A stretch of 64,000 bases of DNA from Lineus longissimus (GCF_910592395.1 NC_088308.1:2232001-2296000), one strand, 5' to 3'. Shown: positions 23,821 to 37,778, counted from the first letter of the stretch. A program made the numbers and translations. Notes: generated by a model not told the origin, from the letters alone.

Positions 23821-25944
23821 GTAAGTGATTGTATGATGGATAATCGCAGCTAATCACCCCCTCTGTTATTTGCATTGATTTTTTAATCTATTCTACCATT
23901 AGAATTCCTGCTGACTTCGTGTCATTGACAGGTTGGTGTCATTTGTTTCTTTGGATTTGACACCCAGTGATACATTCGGAAGATGGCTGTGTTTGTAAAA
24001 GGTAAAACAGAATAAAACCTGTTGTTGGCACTCTTGCATAAAAAAACACATCGTTGAATCAAAACAAAACATCACTTGTTTGAGTATTGTCCTGAATGAG
24101 TCCACAAAGATGCGACTCGAAATAATCTTAAAGACAACAAAAAAGTAACATGTCAGATCCCAAGATGAGTTGAAATGTACACTGATATAGATGAAGGCAT
24201 TGGTTATTTCTAGCCAGGTAAGCCTGATATGGAGTTCATCATGACGTCTGCTGAGTTGAGAAAGAAACCCAAAGAAATGTCTGCCATTGTGGATAACCAT
24301 TGTCTGCCGTAAAAAAGTGCCTGTGGTTTGTTATAGTGGAGAACCCCCGTGATTTGTAATTGTATGAAACCGTTTTGGGTGTTATGGAGTACACTATAGG
24401 ACCATGCGCCGTATTCCATAGGGACCTGTGGCTCCATTGTAAGAAGGCGTACAAGTTTAATAATCGAACATTGCCGGGTTTGGCTGGAGAATTTGAATGA
24501 ACTGATGTGGGAGATCGATATACTGCTATGAGGCCATGCAGATTTCGCTGTTCTTGATGAAATTTTTGTTGGGGAGTTCTTGCAAAGGGTTTGGGGCAAT
24601 TATTTATGAAAAGCTAGCTAAGGACTGGGTTATAAATGGAGGGTATTTTCACCTTGTATAGCCTTTGGCACCAAGAGTAGTGAAACTCGATAAGGCCTTT
24701 ATCGATGATTTTGGTATAGGTGTAACATAACTGAACATTTGCATGATACAGAGGGCAATGCTATCATCAATTCATACCAAGTATTTCCCCCCTTAATCGA
24801 TTTGCCTCTTTTCATGATATAATTTAGTATGAACGACTGAAACCTTAATCATTCCTGAGTCGATCTGTTGAGTTGAGTAGTGTCCGTGACAATGACCAAT
24901 TAAAATCGTCCTCTGGCCTGTGATACTGATGATGGGTGTCAATGACATCACATCTGGTTTTCTCTCACACGAGATGGAACAAGATCTGGCATGGTCCGGA
25001 TTTATAGATGGGTATTGGAAAAAGTTACACTCCAGACTAGGTCTTTATGTTTTCATGCAAAATTGAGGTGGTTGCATTTTTGAAAAAGGCAAATGAAAAG
25101 ACAGGCAGTGTTTCGTGGAAATGGCAGAATATTATCGAAATTAGGCCAAATGTTGCATATAAAAAAGACTAAAATAATGACTGGTCTTCATAAGTTTTGT
25201 GTAATATGATCTATATGTGAATGAACACTGTTGATTACTTCAGTCTGATCGCCATGCAAAACTGTTGCCTGGTTAAGTACATCCAAAAGATATCAAAATA
25301 TAATAAATGTGTCTGTCGAGAATAAAAACGTTCGATATCGTACAGAGATCAGTCACAACATTTGACAAAAGTGCTAGATTACATTTGCGAGAGTAATGCA
25401 TTTTTAAAAAGAGACAAATTGCCTGTCAGAATTGTCTTTTTTGCCACACAATGTCATTAAGTCTTGCTTTACTTATACAATCAGATTGCACTGTCAGTAA
25501 TGTCTGAGCCTAGTTTAGCCAAATCAAATTGGACTCCAATACACTCAGCCAACTCCTAGCAATGTTCCAAGCACATGTGTACAGACAATAGAAAAACCTG
25601 TTTCAGGAAGGCTGTAGTGCATATGTGTACACTTATGTAGAGAAAGTTTCATTCAATATAGATTGGCTTGAAAACCTGATGAACAAAAAACTCCAATGAG
25701 ATTCAAGTGTGAAGTTTGTTGGCTTAACGAGAGGAAGTGGATTAGACAATGAAGTTTTCTCGTTGTAAATAGTTGATTAGGCAGTTCAACTGAAACAAAT
25801 TAAACCAACTTTTTATATTAACTTACAACTTAATTTTTTTTCCATTGCATTGCAGTTCAGTTTTGGCCATACTCTTTTGTCTCTGAAGAGGCTCTAAATG
25901 GTGCATACCACTGCTGTTTTGGGCTGGTATTAACTGGTAAAATA

Positions 25945-26265
25945 TTTTGACAAGTGAAAAAATATTTGGACTATGAAATTTTTTCATCTTTCAGAGTCAG
26001 TTCAAAATTCTTAAAAATTTTCAAAATCAAAAAAGTTTTGGGACTGATAATGTTGGTTCATTTTAAGCAGAAAAAAACAAGCGAAAAAAATATTTGGACT
26101 TAAGACATTTTTTCATCCTTCAGAGTTGAATTTTTCCATGAGTTCAAAATTCTAAAAAAATTTCAAAGCCAAAAAATTTTTGAGACTGATGATGTTTATT
26201 CATTTTGTGCAGAAAAAAAAAATGGAAAAAAAAATTTGGACTTGAAAACATTTTTCATCTGTTTC
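25945..26265 (+). repeat. AT-rich dispersed repeat, copy B (plus orientation)
   Basis: Two tandem units of about 130 bases share AATATTTGGACT, TTTTTCATC(C/T)TTCAGAGT, GGGACTGAT(A/G)ATGTT and TTCATTTT-GCAGAAAAA with copies A and C. Confidence 0.75.
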
Positions 26266-26286
26266 TACGGCAATTAGGCCCTTTGG

Positions 26287-26490
26287 TCAGGTTAGAGGGG
26301 TGAATTTGGTCATCGGGACCGCCCACTCCAGTGGTCGTGGTCTGGGTACCGGGGTGATCGTGTTACCAGGGTCTTTGTAATGGTAATTAGAGAGGAAACC
26401 ATTCGGGACCGGCAATTCTTGGTCGTCATAGCAGGGTGGTCGCGTTACCGGGGTGGTCGCTGACCGGGGTTCCACTGTATTAGGATTCAT
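26287..26490. repeat. interspersed repeat with GGTGGTCGCG-type subunits
   Basis: Tandem-like subunits such as ACCGGGGTGATCGTGTTACC and ACCGGGGTGGTCGC end in GGGGTTCCACTGTATTAGG. It is GC-rich against AT-rich surroundings. I infer that it is a decayed interspersed element; the class is unknown. Confidence 0.5.
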
Positions 26491-29274
26491 TTACAGTATA
26501 CAATCTGACTTCAATAGTACTACCTCAGACGCTACTTCACGCACCCCCGAGTCGATATTTTTATGATTGATCACCAGTGTCCGCTATTTCCTCAGCGGTC
26601 GGCTGAACACTCTCCGAACTGATAAGACGCGACAGAGAAAATGACCAGTCTGTTTCCTTTGCACTCTGGATTTCAATGACGGTTCATCGATCAGTCGTGG
26701 AAAAAATGGGTTGAAATGGCTGCCATATGGCTAATGGATTTAACATCTAAGATTGTACCTTTGTTCTTAGAATCAGCTGTGATAGTTCAAAATGCAACCG
26801 GGAATAAGAAATCAAAATGTTGGTGTTACGCTATCAGTCTAAAGAAAGAAATATGATTAAAAAACTGCACATAAATACACTGTATGCAAATTTTGTGTTG
26901 AAGATTAAAATTCTTTAGTGATTTCTCAATGCGAAAATAAGAAAATTTTGTTCTGAAACGATCTCGTCGAGGGCAAAGGAAATGAGGAAGGTAATTCGTG
27001 ATAAAAAGAAGATAAAAACACTGCATGGCATTAGCACATCATAGAAATGTATAGTACATCAAGATAAATGGCACTGTCGATGCAATGAAACTACAGCTCT
27101 ATCATGATTCCTCTCCGTGGCGCAACAAAGTACTCATGTCTGTCTGGCCGCATCAGTTTGTGAAATATAGCATGTGTGACTTTTTGTGGTTCGAGAGGGG
27201 ATTCCGTACTCCATAAATCAAGATACTGCAGACACCAGGATTAACTTAGATGCACTTTTTTGCACTTTTTCATCGCTATGTGGCTTGAGGTTGGGTTTTT
27301 TTCGTCACGTAATGTTGTTGGGATGGCCAAAGGTCTAATAAAACACTGTTTTCACTTCTATAAGGTCATTTGTGTCTCGAGCAACAACCCCTTCTCAAGT
27401 ATGCATGACATTTGTCACAGTTTTTACTGTCTAACATATTTTGGTTGCCTGATGTACATTACCACAGAGCAGTATCAGCCATGAAAATGCAGTGCCCTCA
27501 AAAATTTGTTGGGTTACAGTACCGTACCGGTATATTTCATGTTGAAATTTAGAAGTAGACAAAAGCATGCTCAAAATGTCAATTCTAGAAATAGGTTATT
27601 CCGCTTGTTCTCTGCTTATATTTCCAGAAAATATCACTGCCTCGATTGCTTTTAGTGAAATTATTCTTGTCTCGATTTTCATAAACTTGGAGACATTCTG
27701 TCTTTGAGATGTTTCAAAATCACATTATCAGTCTCCAATTAAAATTCTCTGTTTTGCCAACATGGCCTTGCCGGCAAAACTTGGCCACTCGCTCCCTAAG
27801 GCTCTAATAGAATTAGTAGTCTGTATTTCAGTCCGTGTTTAATCTCGTTATTAGAAAGAAAGTTGTCCAAGGATAAAAATCCCTGGTGTATAAAATTTTC
27901 GGTAAGACTTTATCAAAAAGTTTGTGGTATTTTATGATGTATCTTTTAATTGAATAAATGATTTGTACAAAACTGTTAAGTGACATTTTTGCTGTTATAC
28001 AGTAAACTGTCGTAAATAACATCACTTAGCCAACATCATATCTATGTGTTGCAGTCCTACACTGTGGTAACATCCCTTTACACAACTTTACACAACCCTC
28101 TACAAACATATCTAGAGTTTTGGTCAAAAGTAACATATTGTTTTGTGTACCAAACAAGATTCTGTACCACTTTTAATACATTTGTGCAAAATGATGGATA
28201 TTTCTTTTGACCACTACATTTTAGCCTGCGGCACAGAAATATCCAATCTTCTCTGTCTTATATTGCTCTTGCAGTAGCATCCATACCAACTGACCTTGGC
28301 TAGCGATTAATAGCGTTCGAGTGCTCAGAATACGTCGGCATCGCTTAATGGTTGGGACTACTTCCTGTCTTATTGCCAGACTATCTACTGATTTCTTTTG
28401 GAGAGGTGATTCTTCTTTAGTATCTATGGCAACAAGTACAAGTGTGAATTCTGTGTCAAAATAACGAAGCAAAATATTTTGAATTATTCAATACTAAACA
28501 GTAGAAGTCTCAGCGGTGTGAAGATTTCAAAGACAAAGAGCCTGTCAATTCAATCAGGCATGCACACGTGTCGATAATCACGCATTAAGAAATGGTTGTA
28601 TTTCATATGCCTCAAAAGTGTTAAATCTGACTTCACTGTACCAATGTATTTTGTTAACTAATAGTAATTACGTAGTAATTTCTGCAACATATATCACAAC
28701 TTTTCGAGACAGTTCAAACCCTATGTCATTACAAACACGGTCATTTGATAGAATAATGTCTCGAGTAATAACACAGCTTTAGCACCGCTCTCAAGATGGT
28801 AGGCAATTTCTCAAAATGACTTGTATTTCCCTTTCTAAGTGTCATCGATTATGTTGCAAATGTTACGATTTCCTCGGATGCTGTCTTTCTCTCGGTATAT
28901 ATATAAGTGATACAATGCAGTGATTTATCCATGGCATTTGTAATACAATCCCATCATCCTCCAATTCTGCTTCAGCAGTGGTCTTCAGATGGTGTTTTTG
29001 TCAGATGGTGTTTTTGTTTTTGTCTTTAACATAGATCACTGGCGCTAAATATGAACAATCTAACTCGTTGACCACTCGGTATTCTGGGAACCAGTCACCT
29101 GGTAAGGTGACGGAAGTAACATAATGATTGATCATTCGGTATGATTATTCTCCCTTCGTGCTTGGATCACATCGCCGCGACGAACTTGTCGGATATTAGC
29201 GGATGTACAGGGCGCACCGTGTAGTCTTCTCTGGTCATGGAACAAATTGGTTTCAATTCATTGATGAGAGAGTC

Positions 29275-29535
29275 AATGCAATGCAATCATTAGCAACTCA
29301 TTGGCAAGGCATTAAGATCAAGTCATTGGCAAGGTATTGAATTCAGTCATTGGTGAGGCATTCAACGAATGAGAACATTCCAGTCACTTGTGAGGCATTC
29401 AATGAAAAGTCATAGGCATAGGCATTAAATTCAAGTCGTTGGTTGGTGAGGGATTAAATTCAAGTCATTCCCAAGGCATTAAGTCAAAGTCATTAGCCAG
29501 ATGTTTAACACAAGTCATGGGCAAGGCAATCAATG
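29275..29535 (+). repeat. degenerate tandem repeat, unit about 30 bp
   Basis: GGCATTAAATTCAAGTCATTGG-like phrases recur about eight to nine times with substitutions and small gaps. Confidence 0.65.
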
Positions 29536-29690
29536 TTTGTCTAGGGTGATTGATTCTCTATGAATCAAATTCAGTTCTCTTCTGCTACTACTCGAATAAG
29601 ATCAGCTGTTCTATAATGGCATTTAAGAGGTTAAATGCTTCTCTCTGAAAATTATCCTGTCTGACGGTTTGGTTCCCACATCAAATTCAC

Positions 29691-29783
29691 CTTGGCAAGT
29701 TCTATTGACCTTTTGTTGCTCCTGCCGACATTGCGCTCTCCGAATCATTACAGCTTGGTATGCGGCCCTGCCAGCCAATTGTG
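29691..29783 (-). other. weak exon candidate (93 bases, open in one frame)
   Basis: On the minus strand the strong acceptor CTTCATTTCCTTTGCAG is followed by 93 open bases and the donor CCAAG|GTGAAT. Only one of three frames is open. It encodes a basic, Gln-rich helix-like segment (QAVMIRRAQCRQEQQK). No neighbouring exon was identified. Confidence 0.25.
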
Positions 29784-32541
29784 CTGCAAAGGAAATGAAG
29801 AGTTGACTCAATCAGTGAACATATATGTCATTCCCCGACTTCGACGAGACGTGCCGCTCATACCGGGGTCGTGAGGACTTGCAACAGAAGCAAAACCGAT
29901 GATCAAATAGTTGAAATCACTTGACAAACACCGTCAAGTCCGCTTCTAGATATCATTGCTTGTAACTGCAGACCGCGACTGCTTCACTCATGAATGTCTC
30001 AATTGTTCATTTTGTTATTGTAGGATAAAAACCCAACTGATGAAGCTTGAGGAACTCTTTTGGAACAGTTTGACCTTCGATCATGAGTGCCCACTTCCAC
30101 ATTTCAATTTCCTTATCTCAAGAAGAGAACTTTTCCCAATTTGCTTTAAAGCAGAAAAAAACAGCTCTTAATGTGTTCAGCGGGTTAATCGTATGACTTC
30201 TTTGACTGACAGGCTGGCAAAACTTAAAAGATGGGGACCTGCAGGAATGCCAATGTCCTTGATATGAGTGTTCTACTGGAAGAGGTCTGGGGAGGTTGGC
30301 ATCTTCATGTTAGACGATCTCTTCTCTTCAGAAATTGAAAATAGCTCAGTCAAAAGCTGTTAAAATGGTTTTATCTGCCTTTAAGCAACTTAATGATTTC
30401 TTGAACTGACTGACAGACTGACATAAGATGACGAGCTAAAGATATAAGCAGTTAATACCGAGCTGGTGAGCCCTTGGTTGCCCAATCAAGACTTCTGAGG
30501 TAGACCGAAAAAGACAGACCAAAACCGCAGGCACCAGCGGAGGGTTTTGGAAAGTAATCAAGTCACCTCTTTATTCAGGACAGCATTTGTCAGCCCCAAG
30601 GGTGTCCAACTAATAGAGAGGTTCTACTGTTTTTTGTTGAGAGGAGCAAGTCACCTCTCGGCCTTCATAAGACAAATTTCATTTGGAGAATTAGCCTTAC
30701 CTGCCCCCTCTTGTTATTCCCACGAGTAAGAGAGTGTCCTTCTGTCGTTGTGAAGTGGAGCGTGCAGTTCTGTCCCCATGAATGCATCATGTGATAATCA
30801 ATAGGCCGATTATCTGTCTGTGCGGTCTCATCAGGCTACTGGACTGACAAGGTCAGGCAGTCATTGGGGGAGGTCAACTGCGGCGTTTGGTAACCATTTT
30901 GCCGGAACCATCATTGTTTAGAAATCAGGCAAATACTATTTGAATGTTATTTTATTACTGACGGCTAAAATTTCTTGACTTAGAAGGAAGAGGCCATTTC
31001 CATTACGTCAGTTCTCAACAAGGTTCACCATTTCCCGACAATGACTGATATTTCAGGCGAATGCCTGTCACAATGTCCAGGTTGAGGAAAGTTGTTTGGA
31101 ATAACCAAGGAAGGTACTTAAAAAGTCTTCAAGTAGTGTGGGTTTGATATTTTCCAGAAATATCAATTTTTATGGAATTAAAAACTCCTGAATGTATCGG
31201 ATTGAATTAACCTCGGTTGCCCGACATTGTTGTAGTGCTTTTGGTTGTTTGTGTTTTGCATGATTCTCATAGTGTCATCCAGTGTTGTGATAGTGACGTG
31301 AATTGCATGAAGTGGGATATTGTAGGAGGAGCCTAGTTCCGGGTTGCTCAGGATCGCCGAGCAACGTAAATGTCAATGGGTTGAGTCGTGGGTACATGTG
31401 TGACTATGAGAGCTGAAGCCAACAGCAGATTACAAGTCTCGGGGCAGGCTGAAAAACATTGTCATCAATTAGTTATTTCTGAAAGTGTGGACAGAGCGGC
31501 AGGGCCATCACAATCAGTCGATCGGGCTCATTCAAATTACCTTGCCAAAAAAACTAATATAAGGCATGAATCCATAATTGGGAAATGTTATATCTTTTTG
31601 TTGGCTATCGAATCATGCATAAAACTTCTACCTCAGATATTATAGATAATATATCGTTGGACTTAACTTTTACAAGGATATGGTCAAGTCCGAGATATTT
31701 TTCATTTGCTTAGGACTTCGCTATTTTCTTATTATAAGTAATAATTAATGCGACTCGTCTGTCAATTATGATGCAATCGGTAAATGCGGCGTTGCTGCAA
31801 AACCTGATGGGCGAGTGCAATATTTGAGGCGAAATATGAATAATTTTAATTCAGATATAGAGTATTGTAAGATTGGTAGCGTGTGGTCTAAAAATAGAGG
31901 ATAGTTTTGTGGAAGTGATCGTGAAAATATAACAAAATCATAGAATATAAAAAGCTTTGAAGCTTTCATTGTGAAAGCTAGTGCATGGCTCATCTTGAAC
32001 TTAAGTTATAAAGTGATGTGTGTTTTTTAAAGGTACAAATTAAGGTTCATAGTGATATTTTTTTCAAGTGGTGTGATTTGTTTCTCTCTCGTGTCCGACA
32101 GGCTGCGTGCTGATGTACATAACAGTTGTTTCGTTTTATGAGTAGCATTTCAACAAATGGTAACAAGGCCGATACTAATATTAGAAGAGTCATATTAAAG
32201 TAAATGTTATGATACACATAGTGTTAAAATGGTCTGTCTTGTGTTCGAAATGTCACTGTATCTCAATATATCTAAAAATGTCCACTACGACAAATATGAG
32301 TGATTATAAATGACGTCAGGGTGGCTGTAAAACTTGAACTGTCTTTTTCTTGACTTGCTCAAGTTTAAAGCCGAAATGCTGAATTATAGGGTGATGCTGC
32401 ATTAGCTCTCATATCTAAAGATGTACTGGTATCTGTGTTTAAAAACTATAGTCAAATTGTAATAGTGTATAAGAAATAACATGCATGTCATTGTGTCTCG
32501 CAAGGCTAACCAAAGGTGTATACATTTTTGAAACTTGTGTA

Positions 32542-32547
32542 AATAAA
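32542..32547 (+). terminator. orphan poly(A) signal
   Basis: AATAAA is followed within 30 bases by GATTTTTGGTTTTGG and a T-rich tract, a typical cleavage context. The preceding kilobase is AT-rich and UTR-like. No plus-strand coding exon was found to go with it. Confidence 0.25.
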
Positions 32548-33822
32548 AACAGAGATTTTTGGTTTTGGAATTTTTTTATGTCGGTACTTGAGTGTTTGTA
32601 ATAATTGCTAGCTACGATCAGACTTTTGAGACCTGTTTTCTAATTATATGCACCCTTCAATAAGGCCCCCGTATACCTCGAAAAACAACAACTTTGTGAT
32701 GTCATGAATTCACAGGGATTTAGAGCTAGAGACAGTTTATTTTGTAGATGGGTATCATTTATAAGTGTGCTTTTCATGGTCATAAATACATAATGTATAC
32801 CCCTTCATAATATGTCATGAAAGATTTTGAGAACAAAGTTTGCTGACTTTATTTTTAGCCAATTGTAATCAGTGTCTAAACGTTTTGGGCTTTTTATTAG
32901 AGATTAACCCTTGTGGGTCTGAGGCTAAAGTTAAGATGTATACGTTCCGAAATTTTCGAAAGCTCCCAACAATCTAATGAAATTAGAGTGTGTTTGGTGA
33001 ATATTTTCTATGTTGTCACCGATATAGTTTTGGATTGAAGAGGAATCATGCTGGAAAAAAATGAATTGACGTCATAGTGCTATTGTAACCAAATAATCAC
33101 CCTCGGTCCTGCAATGGTTAAACTCAACCACTCAGAGCTCAAGGCTTGGTCAAAATGTCGTCCTGTGAATTTGCAAAATGTAACTGAAAATCGTCTCAAC
33201 CTTACTTGGACTGTGGGACAAGTGCATAATCTACTACTCAACTTCGTCTGTCCCAGTTCAAGTTAGGTGGAATCGGATGTGAAAGTCAGCTGAGAAAAAT
33301 GGAGAAATATTATTGTGATGAAATGGTTTACACGGACAGTGCTCAATTTCGAAGACGACATAAGATTATTGGCTGACAACAAGGACGACAGTTGTTGCTT
33401 GTTAAGGCATGGATTTTGTACAGTGTGAGTTATTGCCAGCCTGGCACTTATGTCTGGTTCCGAGTTTTTAAAGTAGAGGGTGAAGCAGAAAGACATCTTC
33501 AAGTGTACACACATGGTTTGTAGAATATGTACATTTTCTGTTGCATACAAGAACGGCCCTCTACACTGGAGCTCTGTAACTAGGAACTATCGCTGGCCGT
33601 CATCAGCTCTTGCTACTGCTACTACTTTTTTATGCCAGCTCAAGCAAGATACAGACACAACATTTCCCTCTCATTTGTTCTCACCGATGAAAATGCACAA
33701 GCGTAAACAGAGAATCGAGTGTGGTAATCTTTCACCAGAAAAATGATAAATGTTGTCAGTATATCTCTGCAAATTGGATCTCCGCTTTTATTGAACATAT
33801 TTTATACAAATTGTATATAGTG

Positions 33823-33836
33823 GTTACCATGGCAAC
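33823..33836. promoter_or_regulatory. full palindromic RFX X-box
   Basis: GTTACCATGGCAAC, identical to the site at 16.6 kb. Flanking sequence beyond the next two bases differs, so it is not simply a copied repeat. Confidence 0.55.
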
Positions 33837-34372
33837 AGCTCATCTGCTCTTCTTCCACTTTAAAGTTGATTTTTCCCAGCGAACATGGCTTGGCGATTTC
33901 AGGCGATATTTACATCCTGTGGCTAGAGCCCTACAAGAGTGCCCCCTGTTTGATTAATTCATCCTTGAAATAATAAATGGCGGACTTAATACTTTATCAT
34001 TCTTTGCCTACCTTGGTAATGATAAAGCTTCGAAATGTAATTTGAGTAAGCCGGCCCGATATCCATCATCCGGCTTCCTCGATAGACCGTTTAGATTGGT
34101 CAGTCTGCGCTATTTTTAGACGTTATCTCTGTCTGCCTCATCAGACGTCTTAACTACATAATTCAGCATCGTGTGTTGTTGCCATGGTGATAATAAGCAA
34201 CCTGTCTGCCGATAAGTGGCAGTGCTGCGGCATTGGTCGGAAGGGATGCAGGCATTTTGGCCGGTCGATAGCGTGGTCCTCAGATTTGTGGTGCGGAACA
34301 GGAAGTGGGTCTGATACACTCTCTTCAAGAATCGAGTTCTGCAACCAAGAATCGTGTTGCAGACATTTCTGC

Positions 34373-34695
34373 TGTCCAAAAAGTTTTGGGACTGATGATG
34401 TTGGTTCGGTTTGAGGAGGAAAAAAAAACCAGTGAAAAAATATTTGGACTTAGAAATTTTTTCAACTATCAGCTGGTTCAAAATTTTTAAAAATTTTCGA
34501 AGTCAAAAAAGTTTTGGGACTGATGATGTTGGTTCATTTTGAGCAGAAAACAAAAAAACAGTGAAAACATTTTTTGGACTTGGATTTTTTTTCATTGGTA
34601 GGGTAAGGGTTTAGCAGAAAAAAAGTCAAAATTCTGAAAAATTTTCAAAGTCAGAAAAGTTTTGGGACTGATGATGTTAGTTCATTTTAAGCAAA
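34373..34695 (+). repeat. AT-rich dispersed repeat, copy C (plus orientation)
   Basis: Three successive units contain AAAGTTTTGGGACTGATGATG, TTCATTTTGAGCAGAAAA and TTTGGACTT. It includes GGTAAGGGTTTAGCAGAAAA, the reverse complement of the right end of copy A. Confidence 0.78.
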
Positions 34696-37600
34696 ATTTA
34701 TGCTTTTCATCACCAACTGCCGCAGCTGAGTAAGATCGGTGAAGGGGAAGAAGAGGAACCTAGGTTTACAATGTTGTTTTAAGATTTGACGCATACAATT
34801 ATATACTGTACTTGTAGTACTACATTGTATCCTTATTAGGCTGAGGTGAGCCAGTGCTGGACCTTGGGTTCTATGCAAAATAGGCGTGAATTCTTCTACC
34901 TCTGATGATTTTTTATAACATCAATTTTTTTATAAATGTCGCTTTATGATGATGCTGTGAGTGAAGATACCTAGCTTGGCCACGTTTCACAAAAAAAATT
35001 TAAGTCAAAATCTATTGACATGAACATTCAAAGTGGAAGTGTCAATAGTATTAGCTCTGTTAATATGAAGCTTGGATGGTTCAGCTCTTTTAGGAATTGT
35101 AAGCATATTGGAGGAGAATTGTGTGCAAGTAGGAGGAAACCTTCACTCTTGGAGAGAGTCGGCCTTTCTATCACACCTGGGTATGGTCGGCTGGGAGATG
35201 AATGCGCATAGCTACAGGTGCGAAGGTTTATTTCAAATGTCAATTCTGCGCCACTCTAAGAGGGCATCATATCTTGCACAGGCAGGATAGACCAAAGATT
35301 TGCATGTCACGCACATGCAAAGAAATGTTAGTTTGGACCACGACTGTAACAACCTCAACAAACTTGACTTGATTTTGTGTGAAACCTGGCCAGATGTCCA
35401 ACTTGCAGAGATGTTTTAAGCACTTATTTGCCAAAGTTGTCTTTGCTAAATTGTTATCTAGATTTTAAAGGCCTACGCTGTTCATTCCAAATTTGAATTT
35501 GAAATTGAAAATGTTTATTTGTGTAGATACGTACTGAATATGAATTTCAACAATGGTTGTTGTGTCGACTGATCTTAAAATTCTAAAATTTGCATGCATA
35601 ATAATTGCACAAGTTTTCCTGAGCGTCAAGAATACACAATGAAAACAAATGGCCTAGGCCTTTAGTGTCAATGTTCCCTTCTTCAGGTGCTATGTCAAAT
35701 TTTGTGTTGCTGTCAATAGAGCTCAGATTGTCTCAATAGGATTGCGATGAGTGTTATTCGTGCGTCTATGAATATTTGTTATACGTTTTTATGTTGAGTA
35801 TATATTTGTTGAGCGCGGACAACTGATGTGTTTTAGGGCTGGTTCCCAGATTCTATCTCTCTGTCGAATATGGGAGTATTCATCATCTATCCCAAGAAAA
35901 AGTTGTCGACTAGGGCTTCACATTACATCATGGGAACTCTGCGCCAATCTGCATGCCGCTCGTTGACAAAACTTCTGCTGAGTTCAACAGACAGAATATG
36001 TCCCAAAAAATTGAGAGGTGTCAGCTAAATTTGATATTTTGTAAAGTTCTTTCACGGGATAGGTGATGAATATTTCCTCTATCTTTGTTACATTATCTCT
36101 TTACCCTGTTGATTTACTGGTATCAAGACTATTTGTTGAATTAAACTGTTAGTTGAAAAAAGTGCCAAAATCAATTCACATGTTAATTCTGTTAAAACTA
36201 TGTTACAATGTACATGTAAATGCTTTGAAATTTTAAGATCATCATGTTAATTCAGTAGAAAATGCTCATAATCTTTAATCTGAATCTATAAAAGTGCTTT
36301 AATTTAGAAAAAAGAAGGCCCTTGTAGTAATTAGAATGTTCGCTAATGTCTTCTTTCTTTTTATTAGGTAGATCATTTGAAGGCCTGTATGTTGAGCTTA
36401 GCGATTTACGGTAAATCAGAAAAAAACTCTTACGTATTACGTATTTGTTTCAATATATGTATGACTGGTGTTTGCGGAAGCGCCGATGCATCAATCAATA
36501 CAGATACATCATACATGTGCAATTTATGCTTTACCAGAACTCGCTAATAAACAATGGATGACCAAGCTAGCATAATGGCACAAATTACTGATTGTTTTGT
36601 GGTACTGCCCCTTGGTAAAACCCTAAAGTGTATTCCCGTCAACTCAGTTGGGATGCTGAGGTTCCCGAGGTGGCAAGCTCCCAAGATTACCTGCCAAGGT
36701 TAGCTCTGTTAATAAGACTAGTGCTGACATCTGGCAGAAATCGGGAGAACATCTCAAATTTATGTGGCTTTCCCCACATCACAAACTATTGACATCTTTC
36801 TTGCAACTGGCAGCTACAGACGTGACTTAATTTGATTATAATCGAGGCTTGGGGTTTTATTAGCAGTAACTAATTCTTCCTTATGCCATTATTTCAGAAT
36901 TGCCATCCTATGTTAAAAAACTAATGAAAGCCCTTTAAATGCCATTGCCCGACTCCCCACCCGAAGGATGTACGCCTTATTATTCATTTTCATTGGAAAC
37001 TTGAGATGATGGGGGGGGGGGGGGAAGTTGCAGTCAGCTATGAAAGCATGTGCCTTAGTTATGGATATTTTCTTGTGTATATACTGCTTGTGGTTGTGGA
37101 ATTAAGATATTGGCAGAGTCCTTCAAATCAATTTAAAATGTGGTATTAGCTGGCCTTTGGGCCTGGGATGTCACCTTTGGATTCATGATAATTTCTGTCA
37201 TCAATATTCACACTTTTGACTCTCACAAAATGTAAACCTCACAACTGTGACTGATTTTACAGTATTTGCATCGAATGCTTATTCTTAGCGCTGTAACTCA
37301 GTAACATAAAAGTCATTCTATGTCAGGTTGAAGTTGTTTCTGTTGTTAACAAATTAGAGACAATGGCTCGACCATGTGATATTAAGGCCCTGTATGCATG
37401 TGTCTTTCACTATTGTTATGGCGACGTCCTTGAATAATAATGTCTCAGGCAAAAACGCTGTTTAGGAACTAAAAATATAATCTTGTGACTGAATGCTTCA
37501 GGGCCATGTGAGTAATCCATTGTCAGTTAAATCCTCCATCGCGGCAAGGAAAATAAAACGATATAAGACACATCATATGCATCTGCAGCTGCAGAGGAAT

Positions 37601-37778
37601 TACATGTGTATGTTGTTAGATAAGCCTGCATTGTACTAACAATGAAGGCTACTCAATGCATTGTCCAGAACAAGATGGTTTGAGCACTTAATAAGCTAAA
37701 AAGAAGGGGAAAGACCCTGTCATTTAGACGATATGTTGTAATCTATTGAAATTGGCGGTAAACTAAACTAAAAAATAG
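34696..37778. other. gene-poor region, part 3
   Basis: No coding evidence. It contains a G14 homopolymer near 37,011. Reading frames are short. Confidence 0.4.
37011..37024 (+). repeat. G14 homopolymer
   Basis: Uninterrupted run of 14 G, likely unstable in length. Confidence 0.9.

Larger units (their letters stand above)
16031..25944. other. long gene-poor region, part 1
   Basis: No gene is supported. It holds one X-box, a short GTT run, a C12 run, TGACCTTGA at about 17.33 kb, an AT-rich inverted low-complexity block at 23.2-23.6 kb and one weak exon candidate at 23.76 kb. Confidence 0.4.
26491..34372. other. long gene-poor region, part 2
   Basis: No gene is supported. It contains a degenerate ~30-bp repeat at 29.3 kb, a weak minus-strand exon candidate at 29.7 kb, a well-formed plus-strand poly(A) context at 32.54 kb and one X-box at 33.8 kb. 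Confidence 0.4.

Noticed and set aside
24210-24599. 129-codon minus-strand frame
   Set aside because: Two overlapping frames are open, neither resembles a known protein, and no splice signals fit.
31388-31645. 85-codon plus frame
   Set aside because: No recognised domain and no splice support, despite lying before the orphan poly(A) context.
33970-33990. ATGGCGGACTT as another YY1-type gene start
   Set aside because: The frame closes after a short peptide with no donor site or coding character.
34178-34191. fourth X-box (GTTGCCATGGTGAT)
   Set aside because: The right half-site fails the RGYAAC consensus.
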